NCBI RefSeq assembly: GCF_001952935.1
Contig: NZ_CP018319.1
Span: 5,228,001-5,292,000 of the forward strand
Direction: 5' to 3'
Source: Pseudomonas frederiksbergensis
GTDB lineage: Bacteria; Pseudomonadota; Gammaproteobacteria; Pseudomonadales; Pseudomonadaceae
Length of the DNA stretch: 64,000 bases
Shown: one piece after another, positions 1-8,117 of the stretch
Position numbering within the stretch: the first letter of the stretch is position 1
How the letters are laid out: each line of letters starts with the position of its first letter
Notes under the pieces: generated by a model
Seen by the model: only the letters and a program-made list of their open reading frames with translations
Databases searched by the model: none
What the model was told of the DNA's origin: nothing
Position numbers and translations under genes: made by a program

Positions 1-57
1 AGCGTAGGGCCCGGTGTGCGCGAAGTCGTCAGCGAAGGGTCGCCGTTCGGTCGCCAT
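1..57 (-). CDS. Start of an unidentified gene, cut by the window edge
   Basis: Reading leftwards on the minus strand from an ATG at 57-55 gives an open frame of 19 codons (MATERRPFADDFAHTGPYA) that runs off the window. It begins 27 bases after the stop of the 71-residue gene at 85-300, in the same direction, so it would be the third gene of that group. I do not recognise the family. The ATG and spacing are seen; that it is a real gene is inference from position only. Confidence 0.35.
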   Translation of the reverse strand, partial: MATERRPFADDFAHTGPYA

Positions 58-84
58 ATCGAGCACTCGTTCGTGGTGGAGGCG

Positions 85-300
85 TCACTCGCCGCCGGTA
101 TCTGCCGTGTGCTCGCCGGCTGTCACCGCGAGGTCCGAGGCAATCGACTCCAACAGCTCTTCGGCGGAGGAAAATTCGCGCTGTCGTCCGGTGACCAGGT
201 TTTCGAGGCGGCCCACCAGGGCCCCCGGCGCGGCGTCGCTACGCAGCTTCACTACGTACGAGCGGCGGCTCGGGTATTTGGATTCAGGGTTCAGGATCAT
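85..300 (-). CDS. Small conserved hypothetical protein, 71 aa
   Basis: A 71-residue soluble protein with no membrane segment or signal. Its first half is basic (SRRSYVVKLR near residues 11-20) and its second half holds a likely amphipathic helix (SSAEELLESIASDL). It resembles short proteins seen in Pseudomonas whose conserved core reads LVGRLENLVTGRQREF; I know no function for them. It follows the large ATPase regulator by 120 bases on the same strand, so the two may be cotranscribed and functionally linked. The long plus-strand frames across this stretch look like shadows. Confidence 0.65.
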   Translation of the reverse strand: MILNPESKYPSRRSYVVKLRSDAAPGALVGRLENLVTGRQREFSSAEELLESIASDLAVTAGEHTADTGGE

Positions 301-420
301 CGCGGACCAGGGGGCAAGAAAGTTCGACGACAGCGTAAGCGTCCCCCTGGGGCGAGTCGTAAGCGAAAGGTCAGACTTCGGTCGGGACAGTAATCCTTAC
401 CGCAGAGAAATCGCGCCGCT

Positions 421-3318
421 TCACGCCGGCTTGGCAGCGTGAATCAGCGAGCGCGCACGTTTCGCCAGCTCGGTTCCGTCAGTTTCCGGCGACTGGTCAA
501 CCAGCGTGGCCAATACCTGTTGGTCCTCGGCCGTAGCGTCAGGGTGCTCGCACAGTTCGACCAGCGCTTGCAGCTCCAGCCACGGTGCTTCCTGGGCGCG
601 AGCCTCTTCAACTGCGCGCCGCACCGCAGCGATGCCGGCGTCGGGCTGACCCTGCGCTCGCGAGATCGCTGCCTCCAGCAGCAATAGTTGCGGCAGGTAG
701 ACGCGCTCGCCCAGTTCTTCGCCCACCCGAAATGCTTCCTGCAGCTCGACTTGCGCTGCGTTGCAATCACCTGCGAGCAGCAGCGCCTCGGTGGCGTAGC
801 CGAGCACCTCGCTGGCACCGGAGCGCATTCCAAGCCCGGTGTGTTCTTCATAGGCCTCGCGGATGCGACGGTAGCCGTCGCGCGGTGCACCGTTGCGCGC
901 GTCGGCCCAGCCGCGCCACCAGCGGCAAGCCGTACGCCCGAGTGCGAGTGAATATTCATCGACCAGCGCCTGCATGTCGTCGGCCAGCGCAGCCACACGC
1001 ACGTGGTTTCCCATCCGCACCTCGATCAACACCTCCTGCCAGGCGGCGACCAGCCAGGTCATGGGCTGGCGCAACGCCTGCGCGCGTGCCCGCGCTTGCT
1101 GCATGTGGATTCGGGCTTGCTCGATCAGACCAGAACGCACGAGTTCTATAGCCAGCATGCCATGCAGCATGACCTGAGGATCAGCCGCAAAAATCTCGTT
1201 CGTCCCGATGTCCAGCGGTTCGGCGATCGCGAGGGCGCGTTCCAGCCAACGGCGAGTCGTTTTTGTGCGTCCCTGGAGGTGATGCACCTCGCCCCGAACG
1301 ATGCACGCCGCCAGCAGGAGCTCTTGATCATTTGCGTCGCAGGAGAGGGTTTCAGCACGCTCCGCCACCTCGAGCGCCAACGCATAGTCGCCGCGCAGAC
1401 CAAGCAGATAGCCGAACCCGTGCAGCAGACGACCGCGCATGGGGTGTTCGGGGACATCCGCCAACAGCCTGTATGCACGTTCGAAGGCGCTTTTGGCTTC
1501 ACTGCCGACACCGAACATGTGGAAAGCCGAAACCCCTTGCAGCGTGGCCAGGGTAATTTCGAGCACATTGCGCTCCGTCCCTTCGGGAGCCTGCATCAAC
1601 AGGACCAAGGCGCGCTCAGTGAGGCCAATGCACAAGTCCGGGCTGAAGTGCAGCAGCGCGGCTTCTGCGGCCTCGGCGTAGTAACGCAGCGCAATCATCG
1701 GCTGCCGAGCCCGGTCGAAGTGCATTGCCAGCTCCGAGGCAGCAACCGGCACGCCGGTCGTGCGCTCGCGTTCGAGGGCAGCGCCGACCTGGCGATGGAG
1801 TTGGGTGCGCAATGAGCGCGGCGTGCGGTCGTACAGCACCTGGCGGAAGAGCGCGTGTCGGAAAGAGTGGGGTGGCTCTAGCGTCTCCTCAACTTCTGTG
1901 GCCCGCGATCGTATGAGCCATACCTGTTCGCGTATCAGCTCTTCACAGGCGTGGACCACCGACGCGAGGTCTCGCTCGAGGGCCAGTGAAACCGTCTCGA
2001 TGCGGAATTCGACCCCACACACCGCTGCGGCGGAGAGGAGGGTGCGTTGCTCGGGACCCAGCCTGGCGATGTAGTGATCAATGATGGTTGCGAGGTTTTC
2101 GGGAACCGCCAGATCCGCAAGCCGAGCCTCGATGGTGGCTTTGTCGTCCTTTGGGTCCATCACTTCACTGGTGATTGACGAAACGAACAACGGCACACCG
2201 TCGGTCCGCTCGTGCAGGGCGCGCACGAAGGTTTCATCGCGTGCCAGCGAGGTCGAACGCAACGCAATATAGGCAGCGACCTCGGTTTCCGAGAACGGGT
2301 CGAGCACCACTTCCTCGCACAGACGTTGCAGGCGCAGTTCGTGGCGCAAGGAGCTGAGGGGATGATCGAGCGCAACCACCTCGGCGAGGCGGAAGCTCGA
2401 CAGCCACATCAGCCGCGTACGGCCACGTCGCCGTGCCACATAGTTGATGAGCTGGACCGTCGCCCGATCGCTCCAGTGCAGGTCTTCGGTCACCAGCATC
2501 AGCGGGCGCTGCTCCGTGTAGCGGTCCAGCAATTCACCCATTTCCCGGAGCATGCGGTCCGGGCCGACACCGGCAAGCTCGCGCCTCAATGCGTCTTTCT
2601 CCTGCGTGGTACTCAGCCACGGGAGTTGCAGCAGCCAGGTCGGTGCCACGGCGCGCATCAGCGCCGGCAGGGTGGGGTCGGTGCGGCACAGATCGGCTAA
2701 CGCCTCTAGCACCGGCAGATACGGCTCGCCGACGCCGTAGTGCTCCACGCAATGGCCGCGTGCGCAGGCGATGTCGCCAAGGCCAGTGAGGAAATGTTCG
2801 ATCAACGTGGTCTTGCCGATCCCCGGCTCTCCGGCGAGCCAAACCACGGCGCGCTGGCCGCCATTCGCCCGCTCCCAGGCCCTTTGCAGCCTCGCGACCT
2901 CGTCAGTGCGACCGATGAATGACGGTGACGAAGGTGTGCCGGTGGCTGTAACTGTCGCGGATGCAGGCGGTATCGAAAGTGCGGAGGAGGGCGGGGCGAT
3001 GAAGCGATAGCCGCGCCGTGACACCGTCTCGATGAAACGAGGATGCCTGGGATCGTCGCCCAGTACCTTGCGCAGATCGCTAATGGCCGTCTTCAGGACC
3101 GAATCGCTGACGAACCGATGCCCCCACACGGCATCAAGCAAGGCATCCTTGGTCACCAGCGATCCTGGCTGGCGTGCCAGCGCGCATAACAACGTGAAGG
3201 GCGTCGGCGCCAATGCCACCGCTTGCCCATTGCGCGACAAACAGGCGTTGGACTCATCGAGCTCGAACTCGACGAAGCAGAGCAAGACTGGGTTGGGATG
3301 GGGCTGCGGACGTGCCAC
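421..3318 (-). CDS. Winged-helix AAA-ATPase transcriptional regulator (965 aa)
   Basis: A large one-protein signalling regulator. Residues about 12-108 form an OmpR/PhoB-type winged helix: the motif DAVWGHRFVSDSVLKTAISDL lies at 62-82 and the wing at RRGYRF. Residues about 132-400 form an AAA/STAND ATPase with Walker A GEPGIGKT at 163-170 and Walker B LMLVTEDLHW at 273-282. The last 450 residues are helical, TPR-like repeats. This order (CadC-like DNA-binding head, ATPase switch, TPR sensor) is known for regulators that oligomerise with ATP when an inducer meets the repeats. There is no receiver domain and no membrane segment. Targets are unknown; the 71-residue gene downstream and the divergent catabolic island to the right are the obvious candidates. 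Confidence 0.88.
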   Translation of the reverse strand: MARPQPHPNPVLLCFVEFELDESNACLSRNGQAVALAPTPFTLLCALARQPGSLVTKDALLDAVWGHRFVSDSVLKTAISDLRKVLGDDPRHPRFIETVSRRGYRFIAPPSSALSIPPASATVTATGTPSSPSFIGRTDEVARLQRAWERANGGQRAVVWLAGEPGIGKTTLIEHFLTGLGDIACARGHCVEHYGVGEPYLPVLEALADLCRTDPTLPALMRAVAPTWLLQLPWLSTTQEKDALRRELAGVGPDRMLREMGELLDRYTEQRPLMLVTEDLHWSDRATVQLINYVARRRGRTRLMWLSSFRLAEVVALDHPLSSLRHELRLQRLCEEVVLDPFSETEVAAYIALRSTSLARDETFVRALHERTDGVPLFVSSITSEVMDPKDDKATIEARLADLAVPENLATIIDHYIARLGPEQRTLLSAAAVCGVEFRIETVSLALERDLASVVHACEELIREQVWLIRSRATEVEETLEPPHSFRHALFRQVLYDRTPRSLRTQLHRQVGAALERERTTGVPVAASELAMHFDRARQPMIALRYYAEAAEAALLHFSPDLCIGLTERALVLLMQAPEGTERNVLEITLATLQGVSAFHMFGVGSEAKSAFERAYRLLADVPEHPMRGRLLHGFGYLLGLRGDYALALEVAERAETLSCDANDQELLLAACIVRGEVHHLQGRTKTTRRWLERALAIAEPLDIGTNEIFAADPQVMLHGMLAIELVRSGLIEQARIHMQQARARAQALRQPMTWLVAAWQEVLIEVRMGNHVRVAALADDMQALVDEYSLALGRTACRWWRGWADARNGAPRDGYRRIREAYEEHTGLGMRSGASEVLGYATEALLLAGDCNAAQVELQEAFRVGEELGERVYLPQLLLLEAAISRAQGQPDAGIAAVRRAVEEARAQEAPWLELQALVELCEHPDATAEDQQVLATLVDQSPETDGTELAKRARSLIHAAKPA

Positions 3319-3626
3319 GGTTGATTCCTAAAGACTAGACAGAGTGTGCGCCGCGATCTTCACGAGGCCGTCTTCAGCTATGCCTCCAATGACAACGCTG
3401 ATCAGCGCTGAAGCCAAGCGTCGCCGGTCGGAAACTGGCACACGCGCAAACCCGGTTCACGCCGCGCACTTCGGCTCGCCCCTTGGCTCCATCGCGGGTT
3501 GAGCATGATTCCAGAAAATAATGGCAAAAACATCAATATTGAAATATCTCTCAATATTGAATACCTTCACCTTGCCTGACGATGAGACCTCGCGTCTCAC
3601 GACTTCAATCACAACAAGGGCTCGAG
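3319..3626. other. Divergent intergenic region before the monooxygenase
   Basis: This 308-base gap separates the ATPase regulator (leftward) from the flavin monooxygenase (rightward). Its left part is GC-rich and shows no gene. The stretch 3515-3565 is AT-rich and carries two TCAATATTGA palindromes, listed separately. An AAGGG ribosome-binding site at 3616-3620 sets the monooxygenase start. Confidence 0.6.
3533..3560. promoter_or_regulatory. Tandem palindromic operator TCAATATTGA x2
   Basis: The perfect 10-bp palindrome TCAATATTGA occurs at 3533-3542 and again at 3551-3560, 18 bp apart from start to start, 67 bases before the monooxygenase start. Such spacing puts both sites on nearly the same DNA face. 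The likely ligand is the TetR protein encoded two genes on (5288-5932), which has no promoter region of its own; this link is inference. Confidence 0.6.
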
Positions 3627-5285
3627 ATGAACAACAACAAGAAAGTTTGCGAATTGCCTCCTGCCGCCGTCGACGTGCTGGTGATCGGTTATGGTCCGGT
3701 AGGTGCGACGATCGCGGCGCTGCTGGGCCGCTATGGGGTCACGACCCTGGTGCTGGACAAGGTCCATGACGTCGTACTGATGCCGCGTGCCATTGCCCTG
3801 GACAACGAGGCGCTCCGCATCCTGCAACAAGCCGGTTTGTCGGAAGATGCTTTCGAGAAGATCGTTATCCCTGAAGTGAGGATGCACTCCCCGGTACTCG
3901 GGCAGTTCGGTCGAGCCAATACCGAGGGGTGCGTCGACGGCCATCCGAAACTCGTGACGTTCTATCAACCCGACCTTGAATACGCGGTGCGCAGCCAGGT
4001 CTCCCGCCTGAAGTCAGTGACCAGTCTAGGTGGCTTCGAGCTTGAAAGCCTGGTCGAAGAGTCGGATGGCGTCGTCGCCTCCGTACGGGATGAGAATGGG
4101 CAGTCGCATTCCGTTCGCGCCCAGTATCTGATCGGAGCGGATGGTGCTAGCTCCAGGGTCAGAGCGCTGATTGGCCAGGAGTTCGAAGGGCGGAGCTATG
4201 CGGAGGATTGGCTGATTGTCGATGTCAAGAACCGGCATAAGTCAGCGATTGATCACATCGAGTTTCTCTGTAATCCGCGCCGTCCGACGCCGCACATGCC
4301 GGCACCCGGCGGCAGGGAGCGTTGGGAGTTCATGCTGCAACCCGGCGAGTCCCGGGAAGAGCTGGAAAGCCCGGAAAGCATAGCCCGGCTGATCGCGCCT
4401 TGGATCAACCCGCAGGAGCTGGAAATCGAGCGCAAGGCGGTGTATCGATTCCACGCGCGGTGCTGCAACAGATTCAGTAAGGGACGCGTCTTTCTCGCCG
4501 GCGACGCGGCGCACATCACCCCCCCTTTTGTCGGGCAGGGCCTCGTAGCGGGACTTCGAGATGGCGCCAACCTTGCCTGGAAACTGGTTTGGGTCCTTCG
4601 CGGCCATGCCGCGCCTGCAATACTCGATACCTATGACGTAGAGCGCCGCCCCCATGCCCAGGCGATGATCAATCTAGCGAAACTCATGGGCCGCCTGGTG
4701 ATGCCCAAAAACAAGATTGCAGCTTTCTTTATCCACGGCTTGATGCGCACGCTGGCGTTGACTCCCGCTACCAGGAGGTACTTCGAACAGTTGGACATCA
4801 AGCCTAAGAACACCTTCAAGCACGGCCTGTTCGTGCAGCATCGTCGGGGCGACAAGCTGGTACGTGGCAGCCTGTTCCCCCAAGCCTGGGTGCGCACTAT
4901 GCAAAAGCAGATCAAACTGAGCGACGATGCTCTTGGAGACAACCTGACCCTGGTTGGGTTGGGTGTTGACCCGTTGTCACTGCTAACCACTGAGCAGATC
5001 GTTTCCTGGGAAAAAATGGGAGGCCATTTCTTAGAGGTCAGAACGCGCGGCCAACGCTCCGGCGGCAGCTGTGACTTCATCGAAGACATGAACCATGACA
5101 TCCTGCCGTTGGCCCCTAAAGGAGTGCTGGTCGCGGTTCGTCCTGACCGTATCATCATGCACCACGCCCCTGGTGCAGAGGCAGACAGTCTCCTTCGTGA
5201 CTGCCGGAGCCTGCTGGTTGGCAAACACGCCACTCCTGATAGCGTTTCCGTTACCATCAACGAGCCCACTAGATTACGAGCTTGA
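3627..5285 (+). CDS. FAD-dependent aromatic monooxygenase, MhpA-like
   Basis: A 552-residue flavoprotein of the class A aromatic hydroxylase family (PheA/MhpA type), which uses NAD(P)H and O2 to put a hydroxyl on a phenolic ring. The FAD fold is clear: GYGPVG at residues 21-26 with the ribose-binding Asp near 44, the DG motif in LIGADGASSR, and the GD motif LAGDAAHITPPFVGQGL near residue 290. A thioredoxin-like C-terminal part follows, as in MhpA. I chose the ATG at 3627 because AAGGG sits 6 bases upstream; an upstream ATG at 3582 has no such site. The TetR gene follows 2 bases after its stop. Family is sure; substrate is not known. Confidence 0.88.
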   Translation: MNNNKKVCELPPAAVDVLVIGYGPVGATIAALLGRYGVTTLVLDKVHDVVLMPRAIALDNEALRILQQAGLSEDAFEKIVIPEVRMHSPVLGQFGRANTEGCVDGHPKLVTFYQPDLEYAVRSQVSRLKSVTSLGGFELESLVEESDGVVASVRDENGQSHSVRAQYLIGADGASSRVRALIGQEFEGRSYAEDWLIVDVKNRHKSAIDHIEFLCNPRRPTPHMPAPGGRERWEFMLQPGESREELESPESIARLIAPWINPQELEIERKAVYRFHARCCNRFSKGRVFLAGDAAHITPPFVGQGLVAGLRDGANLAWKLVWVLRGHAAPAILDTYDVERRPHAQAMINLAKLMGRLVMPKNKIAAFFIHGLMRTLALTPATRRYFEQLDIKPKNTFKHGLFVQHRRGDKLVRGSLFPQAWVRTMQKQIKLSDDALGDNLTLVGLGVDPLSLLTTEQIVSWEKMGGHFLEVRTRGQRSGGSCDFIEDMNHDILPLAPKGVLVAVRPDRIIMHHAPGAEADSLLRDCRSLLVGKHATPDSVSVTINEPTRLRA

Positions 5286-5287
5286 TA

Positions 5288-5932
5288 ATGCATTCCCCCA
5301 TTCTTCCTTTAGAAGCTGCGCCAGAACCTCTCACGAGAGGCCACAAGAAGCGTGAGCGCACCCGTCGCGGCCTGGTGGACGCGGCATTGCGTCTTGTCGC
5401 ACGTAAGGAGGTGGGGGAGATCGCGCTGTTCGAGGTCGCCGCGGAAGCAGAGGTATCCAACGGTACCATCTACAACTATTTTCGAACTCGCGACGAAGTA
5501 CTGGAGGCGGTGGGCATCGCCATGGCCACCGAGTTCTCCGATGCCATTTCCGCCCTGAGCACGGACGTGCACTGCGGCGCACAGCGACTTTCGATTGGCG
5601 TGCGCATGTTTGTATGCCGGGCCGCCGACGATCACGAATGGGCCAATGCACTGCTGCGCATCATCCATTTCGATCAGGCCATGCGCTCGCGTTTGGCTGC
5701 CCATGTACTTGGTGACCTGCGTGAAGGTCTGCGCGAGGGCACTTTCGCTTACGAGGACGAAGGCATTGCCCTGGACATGGTTGTATCGTGCACAACCGGA
5801 GCAATGCGCTCGGTTGTCGAGGGGCGTGCAGTGGCAGAGCACGATCGGCGGGTCGCCGAAATGATTCTCCGGGCTCTGGGCGTAACACCTGCCAGAGCCA
5901 AGAGAATTGCCGGCAAGCCGCTACCTGCCTGA
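5288..5932 (+). CDS. TetR-family repressor of the monooxygenase operon
   Basis: A 214-residue TetR-type repressor. The helix-turn-helix lies near residues 45-70 (IALFEVAAEAEVSNGTIYNYF), followed by a ligand-binding helical domain. It starts 2 bases after the monooxygenase stop, so it is cotranscribed with that enzyme and probably autoregulates through the TCAATATTGA pair at 3533-3560. Its last 12 bases overlap the end of the convergent reductase gene. A TTG 6 bases further upstream could also initiate. The inducer is probably a substrate or intermediate of the island, which is inference. Confidence 0.85.
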   Translation: MHSPILPLEAAPEPLTRGHKKRERTRRGLVDAALRLVARKEVGEIALFEVAAEAEVSNGTIYNYFRTRDEVLEAVGIAMATEFSDAISALSTDVHCGAQRLSIGVRMFVCRAADDHEWANALLRIIHFDQAMRSRLAAHVLGDLREGLREGTFAYEDEGIALDMVVSCTTGAMRSVVEGRAVAEHDRRVAEMILRALGVTPARAKRIAGKPLPA

Positions 5933-7189
5933 TCTGATGTCAGCATTGATCGGCCAGGCTTGATCAATCCATCGCCGATAGCTCTTTGCCTGGCGACGAG
6001 ACTTCAGCTGATTGCCGATCAATGCCATGAGGGGCGATGTCCCAGGTTGTGTCCGTTTGCCTTGGCTCAGCAAGCCAAGCTGCTTCTTGATCACCGACGC
6101 CACTGCGAGCGATGCCAGCGCCTTGTTCTTCCAGTGAACGACGATGGGCTCCACTTTGATGTCCCGACCTGCCATCCACTGTCTCGGCAGGGCTGGCTCG
6201 ATTGCCAGCGCAGTGGCAAGTCCGACCATCGACACTGAGCCGCTCACCACTCGCTCCGCGACCTCCTTTCTACGCACGCCGCCAGTGACCATCAGCGGCA
6301 TGCGCGCTATTTCTCCTATTCTCTCCGCGAACTCGAGAAAGTAGGCTTCTCGAGCCAAGCGGCTGCCATCGCGGGTCTGCCCCTGCATCGCCGGGCTTTC
6401 GTAGCTACCACCCGATAACTCGACCAAGTCGACCGCCTTGGCGTTGAGCATTTCCACCACGCGAGCCGCATCCTCGGCATTGAAACCGCCTCGCTGAAAA
6501 TCCGCGGAATTGAGCTTCACCGCGACGCAAAAGATCGGTGCTACTCGCTGACGTATCGCGTCGATGGTTTGCAGCAGAATTTGCGCACGATTTTCCAGGC
6601 TACCGCCCCAGCGGTCATTACGCTGGTTGGTCAAGGGAGACAGGAATTGGCTAAACAGATAGCCATGCGCTGCATGAATTTCCACGCCAGTAAATCCGGC
6701 GCGTTCTGCCAGCACCGCCGCTTGGGTATAGCGCTCAATCAGCTCTTCGATCTCCTGCTCATTCAAGGCCCTGGGCGGCACAAAAGCTTTTGACAGTCCG
6801 GGGATATCGACCGCAACTGCGGAGGGACCCCTTGCCGGTTGCCCCATGGAAGCCAATAGCTGTCGTCCGGGATGATTGATTTGCATCCAGGCCTGGGCCC
6901 CACGACTGCGGCAGGCATCTGCCCATAGCCGGAAATTCACCAGGTTCCGATCGTCCTCAAGCACGACGCCAGCCGGTCCGGTCAAGGCGTGGCGATCAAC
7001 CATGACGTTGCCAGTGATGATCAGACCGGCCCCACCTTCCGCCCAACGCTGATAGAGCTTGACCAGCGCTTCCCCAGGAGCGTGATCATCATTGGCAAGG
7101 TTCTCCTCCATGGCAGCCTTGGCAATTCGGTTTGGAATCACCGTGCCGTTAGGCAATCGAAGCGGTTTGAAGAGCTTTGAGCCGGTCAT
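5921..7189 (-). CDS. Old-yellow-enzyme NADH:flavin oxidoreductase
   Basis: A 422-residue FMN enzyme of the old yellow enzyme / 2,4-dienoyl-CoA reductase N-terminal family, which reduces activated C=C bonds. The TIM barrel is complete. The signature GVEIHAAHGYLFSQFLSPL is followed by NQRNDRWGGSLENR, and the phosphate-binding part MVTGGVR lies later. There is no C-terminal FeS/FAD part, so it is the short form. The start at 7189 is backed by AAGGA at the right distance; a longer frame to 7291 would cross the palindrome at 7229-7244. It diverges from a TetR gene and overlaps the other TetR gene tail-to-tail by 12 bases. It may saturate an enone in the ring pathway; substrate unknown. Confidence 0.88.
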   Translation of the reverse strand: MTGSKLFKPLRLPNGTVIPNRIAKAAMEENLANDDHAPGEALVKLYQRWAEGGAGLIITGNVMVDRHALTGPAGVVLEDDRNLVNFRLWADACRSRGAQAWMQINHPGRQLLASMGQPARGPSAVAVDIPGLSKAFVPPRALNEQEIEELIERYTQAAVLAERAGFTGVEIHAAHGYLFSQFLSPLTNQRNDRWGGSLENRAQILLQTIDAIRQRVAPIFCVAVKLNSADFQRGGFNAEDAARVVEMLNAKAVDLVELSGGSYESPAMQGQTRDGSRLAREAYFLEFAERIGEIARMPLMVTGGVRRKEVAERVVSGSVSMVGLATALAIEPALPRQWMAGRDIKVEPIVVHWKNKALASLAVASVIKKQLGLLSQGKRTQPGTSPLMALIGNQLKSRRQAKSYRRWIDQAWPINADIRSGR

Positions 7190-7228
7190 GTTCTGTCCTT
7201 CAGCTAATAAAAATTCGGCCAATACAAA

Positions 7229-7244
7229 TGAACATGCGTGTTCA
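7229..7244. promoter_or_regulatory. Operator TGAACA-N4-TGTTCA before the reductase
   Basis: TGAACATGCGTGTTCA is an inverted repeat with 6-bp arms, 40 bases upstream of the reductase start. A near-identical copy lies at 7369-7384 before the divergent TetR gene. The pair most likely binds that TetR protein (7418-8032), which would then repress both directions. Confidence 0.75.
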
Positions 7245-7368
7245 AATATGTCAATGCGAAGGACTTTTATTGGCCAGACGACATCGATCATAGCGTCTAG
7301 ATTATTAGGTTTTAGGTCTTTTTTCGGACGAAAAAACCTACATTCTTAAAAATAGGGTTGACGTAAAA

Positions 7369-7384
7369 TGAACACGAGTGTTCA
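7369..7384. promoter_or_regulatory. Operator TGAACAC-N2-GTGTTCA before the TetR gene
   Basis: TGAACACGAGTGTTCA is a perfect inverted repeat with 7-bp arms, 34 bases upstream of the GTG start at 7418. It overlaps the likely promoter (TTGACG at 7358-7363), as expected for an autorepressor. It matches the site at 7229-7244 at 14 of 16 positions. Confidence 0.75.
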
Positions 7385-7417
7385 ATTGATCCATGAGGTA
7401 ATCCTGGAGAGAGAACC

Positions 7418-8032
7418 GTGGAATCCCTGAATCCAACACAGCGCCGTATCCATCAAGCTGCCTTTCGCCTGTTCGCCGAGAGAGGCACCTCGCAAGTGAA
7501 CATCCTTGACCTCGCGCAAGAGGCAGGCGTGGCGCGCGGAACGGTTTATAGCAACATCGACAGCATGGAAAACCTGTTTGAGGCGGTCGCCAGCCATCTC
7601 GCGAGGGAGATGCATGAGCGCGTCAACAAGAGCTTCAATTCCCTCTCGGATCCAGCTCATCGCCTTGCCAATGGCATTCGATTCTTCATTCGCCGAGCAC
7701 ACGAAGACTCCCAGTGGGGGGCGTTCATCCATAAATTCGCCATGAGCAATTCGGCGTTGCGCGAAATGTTCAGCAGCCAGGCGACCAAGGATCTTCTGAG
7801 CGGGCTTGCCACCGGGCGCTACAGGTTTCAGCAGGAACAATTGCTCTCGATACTGACGCTGATATCGAGCTGTGTGCTTGGCGCGATTTTCCTGGTGCTG
7901 GAAGGTCACAAAACGTGGCGAGAGTCGGGCTCTGATACCGCCGAGCTGGTATTGCGCGCATTGGGCGTGCCGCCAGAAGAGGCGCGTGCGTTGGCGACCC
8001 AAGAGTTGCCGGCACTTCCATCTCTCGACTGA
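7418..8032 (+). CDS. TetR-family repressor, divergent from the reductase
   Basis: A 204-residue TetR-type repressor with helix-turn-helix at about residues 27-50 (NILDLAQEAGVARGTVYSNI). The GTG start at 7418 is preceded by GGAGAG. Two matching TGAACA/TGTTCA palindromes flank the divergent promoter region, one on each side, which is the usual arrangement for a repressor controlling itself and its neighbour. It is a distant relative of the other TetR in this island: both end in a similar LRALGVxPxxARA stretch, which suggests an old duplication. A hairpin follows the gene. Confidence 0.87.
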   Translation: MESLNPTQRRIHQAAFRLFAERGTSQVNILDLAQEAGVARGTVYSNIDSMENLFEAVASHLAREMHERVNKSFNSLSDPAHRLANGIRFFIRRAHEDSQWGAFIHKFAMSNSALREMFSSQATKDLLSGLATGRYRFQQEQLLSILTLISSCVLGAIFLVLEGHKTWRESGSDTAELVLRALGVPPEEARALATQELPALPSLD

Positions 8033-8056
8033 GCTCGTAATTGATCTGACTGAATA

Positions 8057-8078
8057 AACCCCTGAGTTTTCAGGGGTT
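8057..8078 (+). terminator. Hairpin after the TetR gene, no U tract
   Basis: AACCCCTGA at 8057-8065 pairs perfectly with TCAGGGGTT at 8070-8078 around a GTTT loop. No run of T follows, so it may be a weak terminator or an RNA-stabilising stem before the dioxygenase gene. Confidence 0.5.
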
Positions 8079-8117
8079 CGGGACAGCTTTGCTCTAAAAA
8101 CCCGGAAAACAAGAACA

